Assembly (NCBI GenBank): GCA_009869945.1
Contig: WIXG01000386.1
Span: forward strand, 1 to 64,000
DNA length: 64,000 nucleotides
DNA from: Mesaphorura yosii
Lineage: Eukaryota; Arthropoda; Collembola; Poduromorpha; Tullbergiidae
Direction: 5' to 3'
This document shows, piece by piece, positions 45,526-58,000 of this stretch. The position numbers and the translations under genes are program-made. The notes below the pieces were generated by a model. The model was not told where the DNA came from and did no database searches. It worked only from the letters and a program-made list of their open reading frames with translations. The stretch's first letter is position 1. Every line of letters begins with the position of its first letter.

Positions 45526-47241
45526 ATGGACGCGTTGGAAGCCGTGGAGAAGGAGATTGAGAAAGTTTGCACAAAGTTTCAGAATGTGCAAGGTCATTTT
45601 GATAGCACGTTGGACAATCTAATCACGTTTGTCACGAATTTGAAGAAGGAGTACGATGAAGCTGGTAAGTCGGCGAACTTAGCACTAAAATTATTTGGTT
45701 TGATTTCAGCTTCGAACAAACCTTGATTTGCCTTATTTTACGTACTACGTAGATGAAGACTACGTCTTATCAGAGAGTCAAGTGGCTATTCTTTCTGAAG
45801 CTATGGAGCAGGTAAAGGAGACTGTAAATCGTGCAGCTACCTCTCACCGCGATTTGCATAGCTCGGTTTCGAAAGTTGGCAAAGCAATTGATAGGGTAAG
45901 TTTCACAATATTCACCCTTTGGGGAGGGATGGAATCAGGATTATCGAAGTCGAAACATGCTTTAGAACTTCAATTCTGACTTTGGAACCATTACTCGCGA
46001 TGGAATTTTTTCCGGTGAGCGTTCGCAAATTCTGACTCAAGTAATTTGCCAACATTTGTATCGTCAGGGAATGCTGGACATTGGAGAAGCACTTTGTGCT
46101 GTAAGTAAATTGATACAACCAATATCTATGTAAATTAAAAAGTATGAACTTAATATAATTAGTCATTTGCATAATTTTGTGACAGGAATCTGGACTTACT
46201 TTGGATGATAAATTCAAAGAACCGTTTGTTGAATTGCATCGAATTTTGGACGCACTCAAGCAGCGCGATTTGGAACCAGCGCTCGAATGGGCCATTGCTA
46301 ATCGTGACGCATTGACTGCTCAAGGATCTAGTCTTGAGTTTAAACTCCGTCGACAAGCTTTCTTACATTTGATCAAAAAAGGTGTCAAGTTCCAAAGCGA
46401 GGCCATCACTTATGCTCGTGAACATTTCAGTCCATTCGTTTCTAAGCATGAGAAGGGTATGCAAATACCTAAACTGATAACTGAAGGACATACAAATGTT
46501 AAAGTAGCTGGTCTTAATATAAATATGCTTATACGCAGAAATTCAAGTTTTGATGGGCTCGTTGCTCTTTATTCCTGGTAACATCGAAGAATCTCCATAC
46601 TCGCACTTGTTCGATCAGTCAGCTTGGGATGATATTCGAGACACTTTCACTCGGGACGCGTGTGCCCGTCTTGGTCTTTCTGTTGAATCTCCGCTTTCGG
46701 TCTGGTAAGAAGCATCTGCCTTAGCCTCATTTAAATGGTAATTTAAAATATATTTAATAATCTATTTTGCCCGATTGCAGTTTCGCAGCTGGTTGTACTG
46801 CTCTTCCGGCTTTGCTTAACATTTGTCAAGTTATGCAAGCCAGGCAAGTTGCAAATATGTGGAGTGGCAAGGACGAACTGCCGGTTAGCCAATGATTTCA
46901 TACTACTATGGTTTCTGAATTTCCGTTCTTTTAACAACTTTTATCTCTAGATCGAGATTGAGCTTGGCAAGGAATTCCATTACCACTCAGTATTTGCGTG
47001 CCCAATCTTGAGACAACAGGCATCAGAAACTAATCCGCCGATGCGACTGACTTGTGGACACGTCATTTCAAGGGATGCGCTCCACAAGTTGGCTTCTGGG
47101 AGCAAGTAAGGATAAATGTCTCTGTGTAGATGTCTTAAAAGACACTGAGAGGTTAGTGAGTTGTTTCAAAATTTCAGGTTGAAGTGCCCTTACTGCCCTG
47201 GTGAGCAAAATCCAAATGAGGCGCGCCAAATCACATTTTAG
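45526..47241 (+). CDS. RMND5A: RMND5/Gid2, RING subunit of the CTLH (GID) ubiquitin ligase, 8 exons
   Basis: Exons 45526-45664, 45753-45895, 45966-46100, 46186-46456, 46539-46704, 46781-46883, 46951-47105 and 47178-47241 join to 391 residues, the same length as human RMND5A. In order: an N-terminal helical part ([12 protein letters not shown]), LisH (about 115-147: [14 protein letters not shown]), CTLH/CRA ([60 protein letters not shown]), and a RING-like end (336-377: [31 protein letters not shown]). RMND5 pairs with MAEA to form the catalytic core that ubiquitinates target proteins in nucleus and cytosol. The RING is of the family's reduced type, with fewer metal ligands than a classic RING. 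The start ATG follows a run of upstream stops and aligns with the family start ([14 protein letters not shown] against MDQCVTVERELEKV). Confidence 0.95.
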
Positions 47242-48250
47242 ACTTCCTGGCAGCTTGGTGAACAGGAATGAAACTCTCATGGGTGTACTTATTTTCTTTA
47301 CACTGTATTTAAGTACTGTTTGACTTTTGCCACCGGTCCAAGATCCTTACATGCTTCACTTATCGCACTTATACGCATGAGGTATGATATTTATATTGTT
47401 TACTTTGATATTTGACCAAATCATGTAACTGACGAAATGACGAAATAAAGCATTTGAAAAACGAAATTCTGGACTGAAAGCACGCCATTGCGATTGAGAA
47501 GATAGAGAACAGGAACACGGCTACAGATGAATAGTTCTGTTTTACTTTTTTAGAATTGCTCCTCCAAAATCTCACACCTTAATTACTAAAATGCAGTGAA
47601 TGCACTGCCAAGACATAACTTAAACCTAAATATTATATATAGTACGAAAATCTGATTTATATAACATGTGATTGGTACATAATTTGATTCTAAAAGGAAT
47701 ATTTAATTTAATATTTCTCAGTTATAAGTTTTAGAATCTCGAAGTAGTACATGCTTTCGACTTAGTAGCTTTTTATCACTCACGGCATTAGCTTTTACAA
47801 CCGCGTAAACTAGGCACTCTTCCGAATTACACAACAGATAAGGAAGCCATAAAATACAAAGAAAAAAAATCAAATTCATGCTGAAAATTAGAATGCTACG
47901 AGGTATCAGAAGATACTGACTTTGTACATCGGATGTGTGAAGAACACACATCACTCGTCAAAACTGAAATCCATATGCTATAATCCTTTTACACCCTATC
48001 AAGGAGCATAAGTTATCCCAATACATTCAAAACGCAAATGCTTGTTAACATTATGGAAGTATTTCAACTCGAGCACTAACGATAGCTTACAAAATCACAA
48101 AGGACTAGTGGCTCGAGCGCGATCTTTGCAAAAAATATTTAAGACTTCTTATCATCACGTATATTACAATACAAACTGGAATACATGGACAGGCATTTCC
48201 CACCAAATGCACATTACACTCTTCATAAAGATTGTCATATATTTGGTTCT
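47242..48250. other. Tail-to-tail spacer between RMND5 and the ARID5-like gene
   Basis: An AATAAA at 47444-47449 fits the RMND5 3' end. The rest to 48250 is AT-rich and presumably includes the 3' UTR of the minus-strand gene. No separate gene is seen. Confidence 0.5.
47444..47449 (+). terminator. Polyadenylation signal of RMND5
   Basis: This is the first AATAAA, 203 nt after the stop at 47239-47241. Confidence 0.55.
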
Positions 48251-51200
48251 TCATTTTCTTTCTTTGGTACTGTTGTGATTACCGCCACCAGCACTTCCTC
48301 CGTTTCCCAGATGTGGAGGCCAACCTGGAGGCTGAAACTGCGGCGGAAGGCGTTGCTGTAGAAGTAAGTCTTTGTACAACTGAAGTTGCTCCATGGTACC
48401 TGGAGGTAGTCCCATTAAGTTTGCTGCTGGAGGCAAGAGAAATGGAGCACCAAACAGTGGCATGTAATGAGAGGGGTCAATCTTTGGATAGTACGACGGC
48501 TGAAGGAACGGCGGAAAGCCGGCAGCGCTCCATGTCTCCATTTCACGGGCTTTCTCCCTTGCTTCTCGTTCTCGACCTTCTTGCGCGGCAACAGCTGCAG
48601 CTCTTTCTTGCTGTTGAAGGGCCGCCAGTTGCTGGGAAACCTTCATTGAACTATTACGATGAATTGCCTGAGAATTAGGAGGCGCCGACATCTGATCCCT
48701 GTTGCCGTGCATTGTAGCAGACGATTTTGTACTCTTACTGTTGTGCGGGTAATTGTTAGTTGACGCGTGATGTAACTGAGATTCCACGGAAAATGTAGGT
48801 GCTTTCGATGAACCTGGTGGTGTTGCCATTGGCCTCCAAACGTGAGAACTTGGATTCGTTGTGGAGCTCATGCTGTTGCTAGCACCTGGACGATTCATTG
48901 GCGCTCCCTGTTGTGTTTGAGGCATATTAGCTGGAGGGTTCACATTTCGCGATCTCTGATTTGAAGGTCCTACTTGTGCTGCTGGGTGAAGGTGCTGTGG
49001 GTAGTTGGCAGGCGCCTGCGCTGCAGCTCTTCCCGAGACCATGCGATTTGATGTGTTATCTCTCTTCGGTTTCTGATGAGAATTGAGAACATGCGCTTGT
49101 TGTTGAGCGTGCATCTGTTGCTGGACCATATTTGGCGGCCCCAAACGAGGAAGTAAGGTCACCTCCGACGTTAGTTTCATTCCAGCCTTATTCATAGCAT
49201 TCGGTGGAGGAATGTCTGCCAAGTTTCGAAAGATGTTGGTGTTCGTTCCAGCACCAGAAAATGTGGATCCAGGCTTAAAGCTCAAGTTCAGTATATTTGA
49301 CAACGAATTCGTGCCCACTTTAGCATTAAGATTCACCGACGACGTCGAATCTTTGCCTGTCGCGTCACATTTTCTAACACTGAAGTCCAGAATTCCGTTG
49401 CTTGCAGCGACGGGAGTAGTGATATTTGGTCTGTATTTAGAATCCACTTTGGCAACCGAAGGCGCGATGGATTGTTGTTGGGACGGGTTCTTTCTGAATA
49501 CCGGATCCCCATATATTTTGGGTGATGCATAATAGAGCGTCGAAATGAAGGGGGATGGTGAACAAAATCCCAAAGGAATACTCTGCAATACAACCGTGAT
49601 ACAGTTAGAATGAGTGTCTAAGAAGAATCAAGATCATAAAATTTCTGAAGAACTCACCTGCGGTTTTTTGTAATCTGTATCAAATTGTGGAGGCAATCCT
49701 GGCTTTGTAGGCTTGTTGACGACACTTCGTGAAGCTTTCTGACCCAAAATAGCATGCTTCTTGTCCACGTAGTGACCATCGAATTTAACCCCAGTGGAGG
49801 GCGTTATTTTTGTGTCAGTCAGACTTCCAAGTGCATGACTGGCTATTATTGAAGTGATAGTCTCATGAATGTTTCTAGTCACAGGAGATCCTGAACCAGT
49901 TGGTGAGTCTGATTTATCACCAGAATCTACGCTGTTGATTGCATTTGTTTCAGTCTTCATTTTCTTTGTCTTTGGATATTCTGGTTCGGGAACGGTAGCA
50001 TTTTCTTTAATCGTAATAACCGAAGGACGAGTTGGAGTCATATTGACCTTGTCGGTGTTCTCATTCCCGTCAGCGGGCACATCTTTGACATCTTCATCGT
50101 TGCTCGCCTTTCCGGATGTCGCAGACCCTTCGGAAGAGACCGGAGAATTCTCATTTTCCAAATGGGAATATGTTCGCTTCCTGCGAGTGCTCCTGCGCTT
50201 AGTTCCGTCCGCCTTTCCATTTTGTTCATTTTCAACTTTTATTTCGTTGGAATTGATTTCGGCTGCCAGCGGATTACCAAGATTGCGGGAATGCATGTTG
50301 TTTGGACTCCTGGGCTTGTCTAAGTCAAATTTCGGTTTCCAGACTCCGTTCACAGCTTTCTTAGCCTGACAAATAACGAACGTATTAAATCCTATCCCAA
50401 TAGGTAAGCAAGTTGTGCCTTGAGATCAATGTTACCTTTTCTGAGGCACGACTTCCGGCTGAGGAAGCCTCTGACTCATTGGACTCAGAGCCGAGGGATG
50501 GATTTCGTTTCCTACCTCCTCGACGTGGTCGCCCTTTTAACTTGGGGGCTGCAAATTAAAACAAGTTAGCTATGTCTGCCTTAGGAGGAGAAAGTTCCCT
50601 AATCACAAATTGCACAACAGCAGAAAAACTTACCAAGGTGATTACAGAGCAATTCATGATCCTCCAATTCCGGATAATCGAATACTTCTTTGGCGAAGAG
50701 CAGGCGACAGCTGGGTCCCAGATCTCTGCCACCAAGTGCCAAAACTAGAGGATGTGATAACCAATTGCTCAACTCATTTGACCCTTCCAACCTCTTTAAA
50801 ACCCCGCGGAGTCTACTGTAACGCACGTAGTTTAAGACTACCAGTTGATTTGACCCTAAAAGCAAAAGAGAAACTGTGTTAAAATTTTCTCATGGAAATT
50901 TGTAATAAAATATTTCGTATTATAACATTTTATTACATGTCACATCCTGATCAAAGCCAACGTTCCAAAGTATTGCATTTCATTCTTAATTTCATACATT
51001 GAGCTTGAGCAGCCTGATTAATCGCACAAGCAAAGCGCTTCAATAGAACCCTTTGCTTCTGCTCTTCCAGGAATCATCATGCTCAATGGAAGTGAGTGAA
51101 TTGAGAGTTTGACTTGACTTGTCATAAAGATGAAAGGATTCTTGATGCTGTTATAGTACGTCGTTTAAGTGAATCATGGTCATGACATGTTTCTTCCTCG

Positions 51201-52002
51201 AATTGTAAGCAAATATTAACAGAATGCCTGCAGAGTAAACATTTTGTACGGGAAGCGTAGAAATTCTGAAGCAAGCTATTTCCGTCTGTTCAACGAATTA
51301 AGAAAATCTCTGCAACTTGAAGCAAAACATCGACAACGTTATTGCACTTGTTGGCTTTGTAATTCTTCATCCTTCCTTCTCTCATGAATAAACTTTAAAA
51401 ATGTTAATCTGTTCTCTGAACATGACCCCGGAGGAAGATTTTTCAATAAAATCATAATTCCTTTTATTTTTCTGCCGAATGCAGGTTCTGTTCTGTATCA
51501 AGTATCGGATTGAAACTAATGAAATTCTTCAATCTAGTGAAGGGAAAAAAATATTTCGGAAATAAACACGCATACTGCCCAACTGTCATCAATATTTTCT
51601 TAGTAAAGTGGTGCTTACTTTGTCCTAATAGTTTGAACTTTCAACCTTTGAACTCGCGACATTACGTAATCGGAGAACTCATAAAATTCACTTAAGATAA
51701 AGAATGTTTATGAATAGAATCATATCGCATTATAAAATTAATTACATATATAAAATTCTGTTGAACTTTCATCATCTTGAGATTGTGAACTTACTTGCGT
51801 CAGATGTATCATGAACTTTATCATTCTTTCGGTACTTTTCGCTCAGGAACGCTTTGGATAGCGCTGACGGCGGCGGCGGTGGCTTCTCTTTAGGCAGATG
51901 TGGAATAACGAGACCCCAGTGCCAGTCTGACTCATCCACTAACCATGAACTCAGGTCTGACGCTCGTATTATCACTTTGTCGTGTAGAGCCAAAACTTCA
52001 TC
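48251..52002 (-). CDS. ARID5B-related nuclear protein without an ARID domain (5' incomplete), 5 exons seen
   Basis: Minus exons 52002-51795, 50855-50634, 50548-50436, 50365-49658 and 49582-48251 join in frame to 860 residues plus stop. The first 155 follow the N-terminal region of human ARID5B: DEVLALHDKVIIRASDLSSW against DEVIAVSEKVIVKLEDLVKW, VVLNYVRYSRLRGVLKRL against VIVLSYPQYCRYRSMLKRI, LVLALGG against FALALGG, and LKGRPRRGGRKR against LKGRPRKKK. In ARID5B the ARID follows soon after. Here the next exons join across introns of about 70 nt into a Ser/Glu-rich linker, a basic cluster (KRRSTRRKRT, about 237-246), long Gln/Ser/Pro/Asn-rich sequence and a charged Ala/Arg/Glu helix (about 730-765) before a Pro-rich tail (NLMGLPPGTMEQLQLYKDLL). 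No ARID is present. Nuclear, chromatin-linked function is inferred. Exons for roughly the first 90 residues of the family were not found. Confidence 0.85.
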
Positions 52003-55000
52003 CTGTAAAACCAACATCAATACCATGGAATGAGTGACAATTAATTAATCTCCAGCCTGCTTCATTTCAGAAATTTCCATTTGGTAATCCATGCCTTTAT
52101 ATTGTCGTACTTTGATCGAGCTACTTAAAAATTATCCATAAACTGTAATCTCGCAAATGAAAACATAAAGTGTCCAAATGTCGCCCAATGAAATGCTTAA
52201 CAAGTTATTGACCCATTACTGTACATAAACGATAAAAGATAATCCAAGGCACAGACCGTGCTAAATAAATAATACAGTACCTTGAATTATTTAACATTAC
52301 ACAGGCAAAGTGCAAGCAATCATCAATTCGCGTCATATTACCGAATACGCGACGAATAATATTTTCAAAGTTCTGGCTCCGGGTCATAATGCACAGAACA
52401 CACTTGGGGAACAGAACCACTGCACTACAGTGATGAAATGTGATGATTTTTATTGGAGTAATAATTATGATGAATAATCACGCATGCTCGGTTGGCTGAC
52501 AACACTTTTCTCATTACTCATTTATAAGTACAGGAAATACGTTCCTGCCATGATGGAATTCAAGCCTTTCTGAGCTGTCAGTATTCGTCATAAAACTAAA
52601 AAATGGAAATGTAATTTGCACATAAATCAAAGCAGCTAGAATTTATTGTCAATACCATAATTAAAAAAAATAATAAAAAGTTACCGAAAGCAGCTCAGAC
52701 AATTCGTCACTCAGCCAGACACAAACATCCCACAAGAGACAAATAGACGAATGAACATCTGCCACATTATGCATTCAAGAAGCGATAAAAAATGGCCTGC
52801 ATTTTTTGCTGACGTGCCTAATCTGAGCGATCGTGATGTAAATTACTGGATGGAGCAATAACAATAGTCGTGGAAAGAACATACGGGCAAAGAAACGAAT
52901 TACAAACGGAGTGTTTGATTTTACTTGACACCATAATGGATATAATGACATTACGAGCGTCTCAAGGTTAAAGCTTGAATTTTTTCAGGGTGTTTGTTTG
53001 AAGGACATCATCAACAGCATCATCCTTTCGGTATTATTATCTCATTCTAAGAACAATTACATGGCTTGTATGGGTGCAGGAAGATGTAAACTGTAGCGAA
53101 CCAATTTATTAATTAAGGTGCATATGACAAGGTAGAATCTATACACGTTTTAAGCCACAGGCAAACGCTTAGCGCGTGCAAAATTCCAGACAATCGTGAA
53201 TGTTTAGTCATAAATCAGTAAGTTTACGCATTCAGATTCAGACTACCAGCCCGAGCCGATGCCGATGCGACTTGGCTTTGTGCCTGTCCTGCTGTCTAAT
53301 TTGATGACCGTGACGGTAAGGTTTCGATTTCAAAGAATCGCCGTCTTTGATTCAAGTTGATGAAGTTCAGGGAAAATTTCGGCTTCTGTGCTCAGTGCGA
53401 GTACAATTTAATTGGTGGCCCTCTTGCAAATGAATATGTGTTTCTACGTTCCCCAAATCTGATAATTTTGTGATGGGACAAACCATTGAGTCAGTTCTCT
53501 TCATTAAAAACACGTACTTTCAAGCAAATTGCAGCTGCTGCGAGATATGGATTAAAGAACAGGTAGACTACATTCACAAAGATCAACTGTACTTATCGAA
53601 CACAATTGGCAATTATGCTGATGCGCAAAAACATCTTGTAATTACGCTTATCTCTATTATTGTGATGAATTCATTCAAGCTTGGCTTGGGATCTGTGGGA
53701 TAAACGCAAGACCTGTACTTGACTGTATTAGGAGGTACAATTAAATTATTCCTCAAGCGCCGACGAAGAAACAAGTTTTTAATCTTCACATATTTAGGAC
53801 CAGACAAGATGTGCAGTAATTTAGCTCTTTTTCGTAGCTCGATCGATGTTGTTGCTGTGAACTTGCACAGGTTTACTCGAGAAGGTAGACAAATAAATTT
53901 ATCTCGCTTAGTTACTTTGATATTTGCTTTGATACTAAATCAAAGGGCCATAATATCAGGCTCTTCAATATTAATTCAGAGTAAGTTTAGTCATATATCT
54001 TTGACAAGACAAAGACGCGGGAATAGGACAAGGGCAGTAAAATTCGTTATTTTCGGCAATAAAATGAGAATGATGGTATGGCAGTGGTGATTTGATGTTG
54101 AGTCGGGCAGCCATTGCATTTTATAATCGAGCACAAAATTCTTGCGCACTGTGCGTGTCATTCTAATTCGCGACAATATTCTCCCATCCATAGCGTAGCC
54201 GGAAACAGAAATTGCCTCGAGTAATACAAACAAGTATTTCATTACTCACCTCTCATTTCTGAAATTGCTTTGCCTTACTTGTTTCTGCTAAAAATTATAA
54301 GGCTGCCTGCCTTATAATAAATAATACGAAAGTGAAATGAGTTTCATTCAGAGCCTGTTTACTGCTCCTTACATTGCAAAACCATTAGAAATCATTTCCC
54401 AAAGGTCACAACTCATCATCATCGAAATGCGTACAAATGTACGGTCACGAGAACACATTACGGCAGATTGAAATAACAGATTCTCACTCGCTCATCTCGC
54501 ATACCAATTCCTTTCCTTAAGCTGCAACAGACCAAGACCATTTTACTTGACTTGGATCGAGTTTCCCATGACCTTACATCAAATTACAAAACCAAACCAT
54601 ATGCTCTGTCGTTGTGTGGTGTGCGACTACACAATCAGTTCGAGTAACACGATCTGCATCATCACGAATGGAGCCACGGCTTACCGCTCGGCTTACTGCT
54701 CTGCTCCTTCACGACCAAGTGGAGCTTCTCATTACTTACTGAAAGATTGAAGCTCGTAAAATTTTAAACACTTTGCCCAGCCCATCCTAAACCATAAAAT
54801 ACAATTTCACATATGAAACGGGGATGAAATATGTATGCTGAAATAAATTACATTATGTGCTCCTTTTCCTTCACGCAGCTAACAAGTTTCAATTCTTTAA
54901 ATTCGTATTTAATGACTGCTTTTTGCAGTTGCTTGTTGGGCAAATGTAACAAAAATTAAATAGGCAATAGACGTTTTCCATGCAATCCAGTCTTTATCCT

Positions 55001-58000
55001 ATCATTGTTCGTAGATCATCTTCTGTACCGATAACTCTGCGAAACCACTCGACCTACTCGACGTCGACAACAATGCTACACAATAGCAAAGCAGGCCAGC
55101 CAAGTAATGATGATAATTATGACGCTGTTGGGTTGAGGAAGAGGGTGGATGTGATGAGAAACCATAAAATTATATCTGTATGTACGGCACGATCAGGGTT
55201 AGCGTGCAGCGCTATTGCACAAGCTGCAGGTGATTAAAACAAGACGTACTTCAAACTCACTAGCAATTGGCACGGTGTACGAAAATTTATCTGGTTAGCG
55301 ATCATTTGTAGCCATATCGGCCCCAACATTTCACTGCATTGTTTGTCATTAACAAATTTAAAACCATGTGTGAGCGTCTGTCTGCTCTGCGGGCGAGGGA
55401 GCGTGGATGCGGAGAACGCGAATCAAATCTTCGGTCAAATAACGTGCGCGGCATGCAGGGTTATACATGTATACACTCGTTTTGTAAAACTCATCCCGTT
55501 CTGCTAAGACCAAGCCTGATAGTCTTGTCATTACCTGTACCTAGACAAGATCATCATCACCTTAATGGCTGCTGATAATGACCAATTTTAAATGTAAAAC
55601 TGGAGAGCAAGAGCAAGAGCAAGCGAGCGACAGCATACAACAGAAAGATTACGGATGAGACCTTGAGCGCGCGTAAGAAACGAGTATACGCACTGTAATG
55701 GCATAGCGTATTGTTACAATAACTCTCATTATTATCATAATGTCATGCATTATTTATTATGCAGTTGGAACATTTTATTATTCACTTCAATGCGAGTGTG
55801 CCTTGTGCCTGTGCCGTGTGTACAATAAAGACGGCAATTTTCCCGCACCCGCACTAAAAATATTAACAGTTGATTGCAAGATGCAGATGTACGTAGCGCT
55901 GGCTGGTTTGGCCTGACGCATTATAAATAGTCCTTACACTACAACAATGGACGACGATCTTCTTTCTTCCTCCGAACAAGGGACCCTTCCTTACTATGAT
56001 AATACGACTGTAAAACAGTCTTTGTACGCCAAAAGAGAGTTAACAGTTAAACCTTTTCACAAATCTGTGTCCCTCCGCACAGCTTCCCATCCAATCCACT
56101 GTCTTGTAATTTCAAAATTCATTATGCAATAAATTATCTAGGCATCAGTAATGGTTTGTAATAACAATAAATTTCGTGGGAAGAAATTTTCAGATTCTAA
56201 AAATGTCCCGACATCAATTTATCTTTGCTATTTGCAATTCCACTTGCGAACTCTGCCAAGCATTTACATATGAATAGTACCACAGCGAAATCAATTAAGA
56301 AATTATACTTGAAGCGCCCAGACTCGGCTTAGGTTCGCGTATACATCATTCTACGCACAGCCAGTCCGTAATTATACACCGCGATGGGCAGGTACGAGAC
56401 CAGGAACGTAACACAATTGTGCAGGGGTGGAAATAGAAACCGTTCCGAAGTTAAAAACGAAGAATGCGAGTGAGCAGCGATCATGTGCAGACAACAGGAA
56501 AAGTTAAGGTATAAAATTACTTATTACTGCACATTATTACACATTTTGTAATAGTGCGTAGTGCAATAATACAGAGCAGAGTTCTACAAAGCAATCTACG
56601 GCCACAGGAAAAGTTTCTTCAAAGAAGAATGAATCATCTGGTGAGATCAAATACGGATAAATGGCAACACCCGTAACAATATCTGCAGCTTAAAGTTCCA
56701 GTTCAGGCCGAAACAATAAGGCACCATCTTAAATGCATAGCGAGCAGTTCGCATTTGTCCGTATTGTATTTCCAAAAGACGCACGAGAATACATGAAACA
56801 TGGAGATGGAACGTGCGGAACATGAAAGTCTGAAGGCTGACTTGCAAGACACCGAAGTCGAAGGAGCGGAAGAATTTTCTCCGGTTTTGCCAATTTAAGT
56901 CTTAATAGAGTAATATTCCTATTATTATTGCCGGTTGCTGCCCTGCTGCTTTTGGCTTCAGCACCATTCACCCGCATTTTTATATGCCTGGCGTATAAAT
57001 ATCGATCTGGCTACCAGAAAAATGTTGAGACAAAGAATCTATACAGCGACATGATATTACAATATAATAAAGCAATTTTCCTTATTTTTATTTTTATTGT
57101 CATTCCTTATGTTCATGGCTTGACCTCCTTCTCGTTTCGCAAAAATCTGCCAACGCGTACTGTGAAGAAATTCCACACGGCCTAGCCTCTCCATGTCCAG
57201 GCGTAGAGTGCTAATTACCAGATGAAAGAGGCCCACGATCGTATGTATCTCGGAATTCCATTAAAATCGAAAAAAAATCAGATGAGCGATAGTCAGTCGC
57301 ATGAATTCCGTGACAGAATTATGTACATGTCTTTCATTAGTAATATTCAGATGCCGAGAAAAAGTAGGATTTTGATTACACTGACTGCGACTTGGGACTC
57401 TCTACCTCAATCTTCCACTTTTGTAAATGACAATGAAATACTGTACTAGGGTTCGAATGCATGGGATGCGAGCAGAGCACAGCTTTGTTGAGCTGGTAAT
57501 TCCGCTCCTTGTTCCTGCTTTTTCCTTACAGATCCTCACAATAGTTTCCACCTTGACTTGAATTTAATTCGTTTTCCCCTTCTTCGTGTTTCTTTTCATC
57601 TTTCGCCATTATACGAGCTTATACACCTTTCGTATGAGTACGCAGCATAATGAAACAAGAAAAGCGCTTGTTCAAAGGCAAATTGTCGCACCTGGCAGCG
57701 AAATTGCTGCACATCACTGCGATCGAAGTGAATTATGAATGAATAGCAAAATGTATCAAGAAACATTCGTAAACTATAACGCCCCGACAGTGCCAATTTG
57801 CAATTCGCGTTGCGTACGCCAATTATTTTCATAAAATGTGTGAGATCGGAGAAATGAAGTCAAAACAAATGCAAGGCGCTTGTTGACATTAGTCAAATGG
57901 TTCATTTCAAAATATGCGTATGAAGCCAACAATTGATAATCATAACAGTTGAACCGCCTGCATTATTATTAGTATTGTGCTAGCTCCGCAACTGCTGTGT

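Noticed and set aside
49869-50369. 166-codon plus-strand frame
   Set aside because: It is the antisense shadow of the ARID5-like exon 50365-49658, whose splice phases and composition fit a gene on the minus strand.
53719-54090. 123-codon plus-strand frame with basic residues
   Set aside because: No good start context, no domain and no splice partners in AT-rich DNA. Treated as chance.
55923-56132. TATAAATAG followed by a 61-codon frame (MDDDLLSSSEQ...)
   Set aside because: The ATG is only 24 nt below the TATA box, before any start site could lie, and the frame has no recognisable domain.
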